The notes beneath the pieces were generated by a model. That model did no database searches, was not told where the DNA came from, and saw only the letters and a program-made list of their open reading frames with translations. Below, one piece after another: positions 58,801-64,000 of a DNA stretch of 64,000 bases (positions are counted from its first letter, which is position 1; every line of letters starts with the position of its first letter). The DNA is taken from contig NC_064040.1 in NCBI RefSeq assembly GCF_932526225.1, forward strand, positions 14,112,856 through 14,176,855, given 5' to 3'. Source of the stretch: Nematostella vectensis (lineage: Eukaryota > Cnidaria > Anthozoa > Actiniaria > Edwardsiidae). A program made the translations under genes and the position numbers.

Positions 58801-59827
58801 GATAAATATTTAATGGGTGAAAGTTTATTTAAAGGAGCTGCCGACTTTTAATGATGATGTGGGGGGAAAAACTGTCGTAGTAGTATAAAATCGATATTAA
58901 ATGAATAAAAAACATTCTCCGGCCTTTTGTGCGAAATTTGCCCTTTTGAATAAGGATCTCCCTCTAATAAGCTCCCCCGTCTGAGAGTCGAAAAATTTAA
59001 TAATCACCAGGGCGCTAATTCGAGTAGGTATACACGTTCGTGTTATCATACGACTTGCATCACGCTAGTTTGTTTTACTTCAGTACAAAAACAAAACAAC
59101 ATTGTCACGCAAGTCGGACGTTCGGACTATAACCTCGCAAATTAGTGTAGCATCAGAGTGGAAGGAGCACTGTGTTCATCCTTTGGGATCCAGGAAGACG
59201 CGGAGAACAGGAGCGGGAGCATGTGAGAAGACGAAAGATAGAGGGGAAGAAGACGTCGTTTTACCCTCTTTCTTCCTAGCGCGAATACTCCCGCTTCTGG
59301 TTTTCGCGTCGCCTTGGGTCCCCGAGGATTCATTGTATTTGTACTTTACTTACAATGCCATAATTTCCAACAAACTGATGAGGAACCTCTGCAAACAAAG
59401 AAGAAGATTTACTTATTTTTCTTTCCTAGCCCAATACCAACTGCCCTGAATACAGTCAAATAGCTTAGAAGAAACTAGAGGGCTACTTCGCAATGCGGAA
59501 AAATAGGTCTATGGCTTGCCCATGCAAATAAATCTAAACCGGAAATTAAAGAGTTTTATATTTGGGAAAACCAAGGTATGAGAGAAAAATGTTCTCGTTT
59601 AAGTGCTACCCTGCCCTAATTTGCCAAACGTATGTTTTATTATATTTTGCATATAATTACGATGCCAATATTGAAAGCATCTCCTAGCCACATCAAATAG
59701 ATGTCAAGCAAGTTCCTCTTCAAGAAAACGTGTATCTTAACTTACTACACGGAGTCGATGATGAGGTTTTCCCCTCCACGTACACGCAAACCAGGATAAC
59801 CACCACGATCAATAGGAAAAACTTCAT
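55625..59827 (-). CDS. Ependymin-related secreted protein, paralogue 2 (five coding exons)
   Basis: Exons 59746-59827, 59354-59388, 57210-57341, 56792-56969 and 55625-55842 join in frame to 645 bases, 214 aa. MKFFLLIVVVILVCVYVEG is a clear signal peptide. Cysteines at 27, 98, 154 and 192 match paralogue 1. Blocks are QFVGNYGI, MYFDGDNQRIRVDI, YKIVQLYTE, VMFKYKGKDMC and ISRFEVTDADYAHPSDCK. Sequons occur in GNNT and TNIS. Exon lengths match paralogue 1 (82/85, 35, 132, 178, 218/215), so the two arose by tandem duplication. The C-terminal domain is the most conserved part, the mature N-terminus the least. The start is the only ATG that opens directly on the hydrophobic signal core. Intron 2 holds a 33-bp minisatellite and a fold-back sequence. 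Confidence 0.93.
56792..56969 (-). CDS. Ependymin-related 2, exon 4
   Basis: 59 codons plus one base: KVQYVMFKYKGKDMC through RIGSAKHGLDVRRFYGTKDG. Acceptor CCTATAG|AAA, donor GGTG|GTAAGC. Confidence 0.94.
57210..57341 (-). CDS. Ependymin-related 2, exon 3
   Basis: 44 codons: YKHTHDGNNTANTG, then LMYFDGDNQRIRVDIISKG and YKIVQLYTE. Acceptor TTTCAG|TAC, donor GAG|GTAAAC. Confidence 0.94.
57546..58518. repeat. 33-bp minisatellite in intron 2 of ependymin-related 2
   Basis: About 29 units of the form GGGTGAGTTTCCATATAATC then GCACACGGTCGCA. Because 33 is a multiple of three, several frames on both strands stay open for 100-340 codons. Unit differences change amino acids in every frame, which argues against coding. 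Confidence 0.95.
58590..59030. repeat. Dispersed repeat with AATAAGCGC motifs, copy 1
   Basis: Contains several (A/G)AATAAGCGC strings, GTTTATTTAAA and CTTTTGTGCGAAATTTG. The same order of strings returns at about 62260-62600. Probably a dispersed non-coding element; no clear ends. Confidence 0.6.
59175..59333. repeat. Long imperfect inverted repeat (fold-back)
   Basis: 59175-59219 pairs with 59288-59333 over about 45 bases with roughly one mismatch in five. The best core is AGCGGGAG against CTCCCGCT. The loop is about 68 bases. It lies 21 bases inside intron 2 of ependymin-related 2, just past the exon 2 donor. Confidence 0.75.
59354..59388 (-). CDS. Ependymin-related 2, exon 2
   Basis: 35 bases encoding (K)VPHQFVGNYGI. 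Acceptor TTTGCAG|AG, donor ATT|GTAAGT. Same length and phase as exon 2 of paralogue 1. Confidence 0.9.
59746..59827 (-). CDS. Ependymin-related 2, exon 1
   Basis: 27 codons (signal peptide, then KTSSSTPC) plus one base. Donor TGTA|GTAAGTT. Confidence 0.9.
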
Positions 59828-60898
59828 AGCGCGGCGCTCAGTTCGATGTGCTTGGAGCCCTCTTGTGTAATATTCAAAGGTTAGTGTGTGACCTTTTTCA
59901 ATCACACCCCATCAAGTTGCGCCATCAAGACGAAATCACAGAAAAACACAGGAAGCCCAAATGGCTGCTGAGGATCCTAGCCGAGTAGTGAATTGATTGG
60001 AGCAAACCTCAAGAAATTTTTTTAACCTTTTTACGATGATAGGATGAAGGACAAGATCCAGCAAGATAAAGAACGAAAGAATAAAGAACGAAAAAATAAG
60101 GAAAAGAAAGAAGAAATATTTGAGGGATCAACATGGATTAAGGGGTAAAAAGAAAATATGATACAAGAGAATGTATTATAACAAATACACTTGCCAGCTT
60201 TTGGAGGCAATTCCTGTTTCATGTAATTTACTTCATGGCCTTAGCCAAGGGGGGAAGGGTCCTAGGGGTTCTGAAGAACCACCCCACTTGATAGCAGGAG
60301 GGCATGCTCAAATGAAAGAAAACTATGTACTGCTTCGAGAAAACTTGGCTACACTTGCTACAAAATGATGTGGGTTAAGTATGCTATATTCAAAAGATGT
60401 TGATTCAAGCAATATGCTATAATCCAAAAGATGTCGACCCATGCAAAATTCTACATTCAAAATATTCGAATCAAAACAAGTGATCCAAAATATTTGGATC
60501 CAAACAGTATTCTATCTACCAAAAGACGTGAGAAAGGCAGGTGTGCCATTTTTAAGATAATGTTGACATGATTCTCGGAGCTGTCTTTGTGCCCCTCGTT
60601 GTCCGAGAAACCGAGAGTAGATAGAAGGCAAAGACCCTGAAATAAAGAGAGTCAAGCAAACGAACTGTTTGTTTAACTGCTGCAAAGCACTTGAAGTGTG
60701 AATAAAATCCTATCACAGTAAATCAAACCACCATAAAAATCGGTTTTCTGAGGATAAGTATCAGGGTATGTCAAGAATAATGTGATTTTTCAAACAAAGC
60801 GAACATCTTTTTTTTTCTCTATTCAAAACTTATTAGAAGCCGTCTACTATACGTCTATTATGAAAAGTGTGTGAAACAGTTGTATTTTCCTAAGGGTG
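59828..60898. other. Divergent intergenic region
   Basis: Lies between the minus-strand ependymin-related 2 and the plus-strand cysteine-rich gene, so it should hold both promoters. No TATA or Inr could be assigned. Degenerate CCAAAAGATG/ATTCAAA repeats occur at about 60395-60535. Confidence 0.4.
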
Positions 60899-61687
60899 AT
60901 GTTTATTTTATTGCTCACATTAAGTTTGCTTCGATCCATCGATTCGAAAATCTTCGATGAAGACAGCCGTTATGTAGAGTGTGATAAACACTCTCTGGAA
61001 ATTATGTGCGATGGACAATGCACGAGATTTTACTGTCCAATCCTTGAGATAAAAAACAACAAGAACTCGTTTTCGGGTTATTGTACTTGTGCGTCGAGTC
61101 TTCCCGAGGATTTGGGTGACTCAAGGCGAAAGGAAGAAGGGGGGGAAGTTCTTCCAACAACACAAAGTCTAACGGAAGACTTTATAACTTCTTCTTCCGA
61201 TATCGGAATGTCCTGTGCTCAGTCGACGACAATGGCGAGTATACTTAGTCAAACTACTACTCCAAAGCTCTGTGGTTCAACTAGCACGTTTCTCCAACAA
61301 ACAACGACCGTTCTCGCCTCGTCAAAAACGACCCAATTCTCTCAGGAAACTCCGCTTATACATGTCACCTCCATAACGCCGACCTCTGTGTCGTCTGATA
61401 CTTCCATTGCGGTGACTCATTCACCGGGAGTAATGCTCTGCAAAGGTCGAAACAGCATAAATGACAACTCTTGGTGCCAGGCGCAGTGTGAAAGCTTTTT
61501 TCACTTTTGTTATTTCTCTCGCTGCCTTTGCAGTCACCCTACGATGCAAATTACTTCCACAGATAAAGACTCTGCAATATGCAAGGTCAACGAAAAAGGA
61601 AGAGCGGAAGGGAAAGACGATGTGTATTGCACAGGGGAGTGTCGTCTTTTCTCCAGATGTAAGTTCAAAGTGTGTGACTGTTTTTGA
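60899..61687 (+). CDS. Secreted mucin-like protein with three six-cysteine modules
   Basis: Uninterrupted frame of 262 codons. Residues 1 to about 16 are a signal peptide (MFILLLTLSLLRSIDS). Module 1 is about 28-64 (Cys28, 37, 41, 46, 62, 64). Residues about 65-178 form a Ser/Thr/Pro-rich mucin-like linker with two extra cysteines. Module 2 has Cys181, 193, 197, 204, 209, 211 and module 3 Cys228, 244, 248, 254, 259, 261. All follow C-x(n)-C-xxx-C-x(4-6)-C-x(n)-C-x-C; the protein ends two residues after the last C-x-C (CDCF has Phe262 last). The CxxxC...CxC order resembles cysteine-stabilised alpha/beta folds, but the C3-C4 spacing is short. I do not recognise the family. The start is the ATG at 60899. 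An upstream exon joined at CCTAAG|G is possible. Confidence 0.8.
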   Translation: MFILLLTLSLLRSIDSKIFDEDSRYVECDKHSLEIMCDGQCTRFYCPILEIKNNKNSFSGYCTCASSLPEDLGDSRRKEEGGEVLPTTQSLTEDFITSSSDIGMSCAQSTTMASILSQTTTPKLCGSTSTFLQQTTTVLASSKTTQFSQETPLIHVTSITPTSVSSDTSIAVTHSPGVMLCKGRNSINDNSWCQAQCESFFHFCYFSRCLCSHPTMQITSTDKDSAICKVNEKGRAEGKDDVYCTGECRLFSRCKFKVCDCF

Positions 61688-62123
61688 AGCATTTGTGTAT
61701 CGCTGTTTTATTTTTTCCTGCTTGTTCATTCTGGGGATGGCAGAATATGTTGAGAGATTTTAAAGAAGACCAAGAAATGGAACCGCCCTATACAATATCC
61801 TGACTTGTAGCCAGTGTTGATCCGGTGTTGAAGAAAACAATAACAAAGACTCCATTGTATTGTTGGTATTCTCATTTTGTCTTTTAATTAGTCATCTAGA
61901 CTTCATCTTCTATCTTTAATTTACTTTTTTTTCTTTGCCTCCCTCCAGCTTAAATATAGAAAAATATTCTAAGCGGAGGAAATGAAAAGTGTAAAAATAG
62001 TAACAAAAACAAAGTAGAATAAGTAATGTTAATGGGATAATACAGGAAGATAAGTCACTGAAATTCTATAAGGTAATTATTAAAAAAAGAATTAGCTGGT
62101 CAAGACTTGTAGAAAAAAGTAAA

Positions 62124-62129
62124 AATAAA
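62124..62129 (+). terminator. Possible polyadenylation signal of the cysteine-rich gene
   Basis: AATAAA about 440 bases after the stop. Low specificity in AT-rich sequence. Confidence 0.25.
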
Positions 62130-62259
62130 ATGATTAATACGAAATGAGTTTTTATTTTGCAAAGTAAGATGCAAATTGAGCATCAGTTACAGGTCGTACA
62201 TTCATAGGTATTTATACTATCCGAGTGGCTTGCAGAGTAGTACAGCCGTATTTAACTGA

Positions 62260-62600
62260 ACGGCACATCTCTGGAATAAGCGCCCCTTTGAACCAAAACG
62301 TTTAATAAGCGCACCCCCCCTGGTAAAATACAATCTGTTGCTGTTCGCGCTAGAGCGCAAAGCCTTTGGACAAGATGAAATTTATGTTATTTAATGGATG
62401 GAAGTTTATTTAAAAAAAGCTACACCAAATAATTTAATGCTGTAGTGAAAAGATACTTCTGTAGTAGTATGAGATTGATATTGATATCAATTTCATGTTC
62501 GCTTTAAAAAAAAAAACATACTTTGCTCTTTTGTATGTTTTGTGCGAAGTTTGTCATTCTAAATAAGCTACTCCCTCGAATAAGCGCCTCGCCAAAGAGT
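62260..62600. repeat. Dispersed repeat with AATAAGCGC motifs, copy 2
   Basis: Shares with 58590-59030 the strings CCTTTGAACCAAAAC, AATAAGCGC, TTTAATGG, GAAGTTTATTTAAA, TGTAGTAGTAT and TTTTGTGCGAA, in the same order. Confidence 0.6.
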
Positions 62601-62659
62601 CGAAAACGAAGATTTGCTTTGCACCCAAGAGAGCTTGTTGATGACAGGCAACTCCTCGA

Positions 62660-63967
62660 GGCCGTACAGAATCTCCTTGGCGCAAGGCAACTCTTCGTGG
62701 TCACACAGAACTATCACCTTGGTGCAAGGCAACTCTTCGTGGTCACACAGAACTGTCACCTTGGTGCAAGGCAACTCTTCGTGGCCGCACAGAACTATCA
62801 CCTTGGCGCAAGGCAACTCTTCGTGGTCACACAGAACTATAACTTGGCGCAAGGCAACTCTTCGTGGCCGCACAGAACTATCACCTTGGCGCAAGGCAAC
62901 TCTTCGTGGTCACACAGAACTATCACCTTGGTGCAAGGCAACTCTTCGTGGCCACACAGAACTATCACCTTGGCGCAAGGCAACTCTTCGTGGTCACCCA
63001 GAACTATCTCCTTGGCGCAAGGCAACTCTTCGTGGCCGCACAGAACTATCTCCTTGGCGCAAGGCAACTCTTCGTGGTCACACAGAACTATCACCTTGGC
63101 GCAAGACAACTCTTCGTGGTCACACAGAACTATCGCCTTGGCGCAAGGCAACTCTTCGTGGTCACACAGAACTATCACCTTGGCGCAAGACAACTCTTCG
63201 GGGCCACACAGAACTATCGCCTTGGCGCAAGGCAACTCTTCGTGGTCACACAGAACTATCTCCTTGGCGCAAGGCAACTCTTCGTGGCCACACAGAACTA
63301 TCTCCTTGTCGCAAGGCAACTCTTCGTGGCCACACAGAACTATCTCCTTGGTGCAAGGCAACTCTTCGTGGCCACACAGAACTATCTCCTTGGCACAAGG
63401 CAACTCTTCGTGGTCACACAGAACTATCACCTTGTCGCAAGGCAACTCTTTGTGGCCACACAGAACTATCACCTTAGCGCAAGGCAACTCTTCGTGGTCA
63501 CACAGAACTATCACCTTGGCGCAAGGCAACTCTTCGTGGCCACACAGAACTATCTCCTTGGCGCAAGGCAACTCTTCGTGGTCACACAGAACTATAACCT
63601 TGGCGCAAGGCAACTCTTCGTGGCCACACAGAACTATCTCCTTGGTGCAAGGCAACTCTTCGTGGTCACACAGAACTATAACCTTGGCGCAAGGCAACTC
63701 TTCGTGGTCACACAGAACTATCTCCTTGGCGCAAGGCAACTCTTCGTGGTCACACAGAGCTATCTCCTTGGTGTAAGAGAAATCTTCGTGGTCACACAGA
63801 ACTATCTCCTTGGTGCAAGACAACTCTTCGTGGTCACACAGATCTATCTCCCCGGTGCAAGACAACTCTTCGTGGCCACACAGAGCAATTTCCTTGGTGT
63901 AAGGCAACTCTTCGTGGTCACACAGAACTATCTCCTTGGTGCAAGGCAACTCTTCGTGATCACCCAA
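62660..63967. repeat. 42-bp minisatellite, about 31 units, near the window end
   Basis: Unit GCGCAAGGCAACTCTTCGTG then GTCACACAGAACTATCACCTTG, with substitutions at fixed spots (GCG/GTG, GGC/GAC, GTCAC/GCCAC, ATCACC/ATCTCC). The unit is 14 codons long, so frames of up to 417 codons (plus) and 376 codons (minus) stay open. The array ends about 30 bases before the window edge. Confidence 0.96.
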
Positions 63968-64000
63968 GAGACCACGATGAGTTTCAAGGCGCCAAAAAAA

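Noticed and set aside
62523-63776. 417-codon plus-strand frame
   Set aside because: Almost all of it is the 42-bp minisatellite, and other frames are just as open. Kept as a repeat.

Overview
This is eukaryotic, intron-rich animal DNA, AT-rich with GC-rich repeat patches. No tRNA, rRNA or CRISPR array was recognised. Gene content and repeat style suggest a cnidarian, probably an anthozoan (sea anemone or coral). That is an inference: no gene here is diagnostic of a species.

Layout. (1) 1-1.8 kb: a recent 491-bp tandem duplication with a short open frame of unknown nature. (2) 3.4-17.9 kb, minus strand: a nine-exon Meis-class TALE homeobox gene, rebuilt exon by exon. Every splice junction is GT-AG and the frame stays open over 1548 coding bases (515 aa). 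A 100-bp tandem duplication straddles the end of its first homeodomain exon, and a 149-bp tandem duplication lies in another intron. (3) 18-37 kb: a long stretch without recognisable coding sequence upstream of Meis, with PBX/MEIS-type motifs in its first kilobase. (4) 37.6-42 kb, minus strand: a small two-coding-exon gene (65 aa) whose intron begins with sixteen 52-bp repeats, each copying the gene's own 5' splice site. (5) 43.8-46 kb: tandem repeats and non-autonomous DNA transposons. (6) 48.6-59.8 kb, minus strand: two tandem paralogues of an ependymin-related secreted protein. Each has five coding exons with nearly matching lengths and encodes 214 aa. In the first, the segment with exons 1 and 2 is itself duplicated (about 1.96 kb); one exon-1 copy has lost its ATG and the other segment copy has gained a terminal-inverted-repeat element. 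(7) 60.9-61.7 kb, plus strand: an uninterrupted frame for a secreted mucin-like protein with three six-cysteine modules. (8) 62.6-64 kb: a 42-bp minisatellite running almost to the window edge.

How the genes relate: Meis is a PBX cofactor acting in the nucleus. The two ependymin-related genes are secreted paralogues born by local duplication. The cysteine-rich gene is also secreted, but nothing links it to its neighbours. The strongest candidates for something new are the three-module cysteine-rich protein, the splice-site satellite, the duplicated first exons of the ependymin-related gene, and a transposon family with 5-bp target-site duplications.
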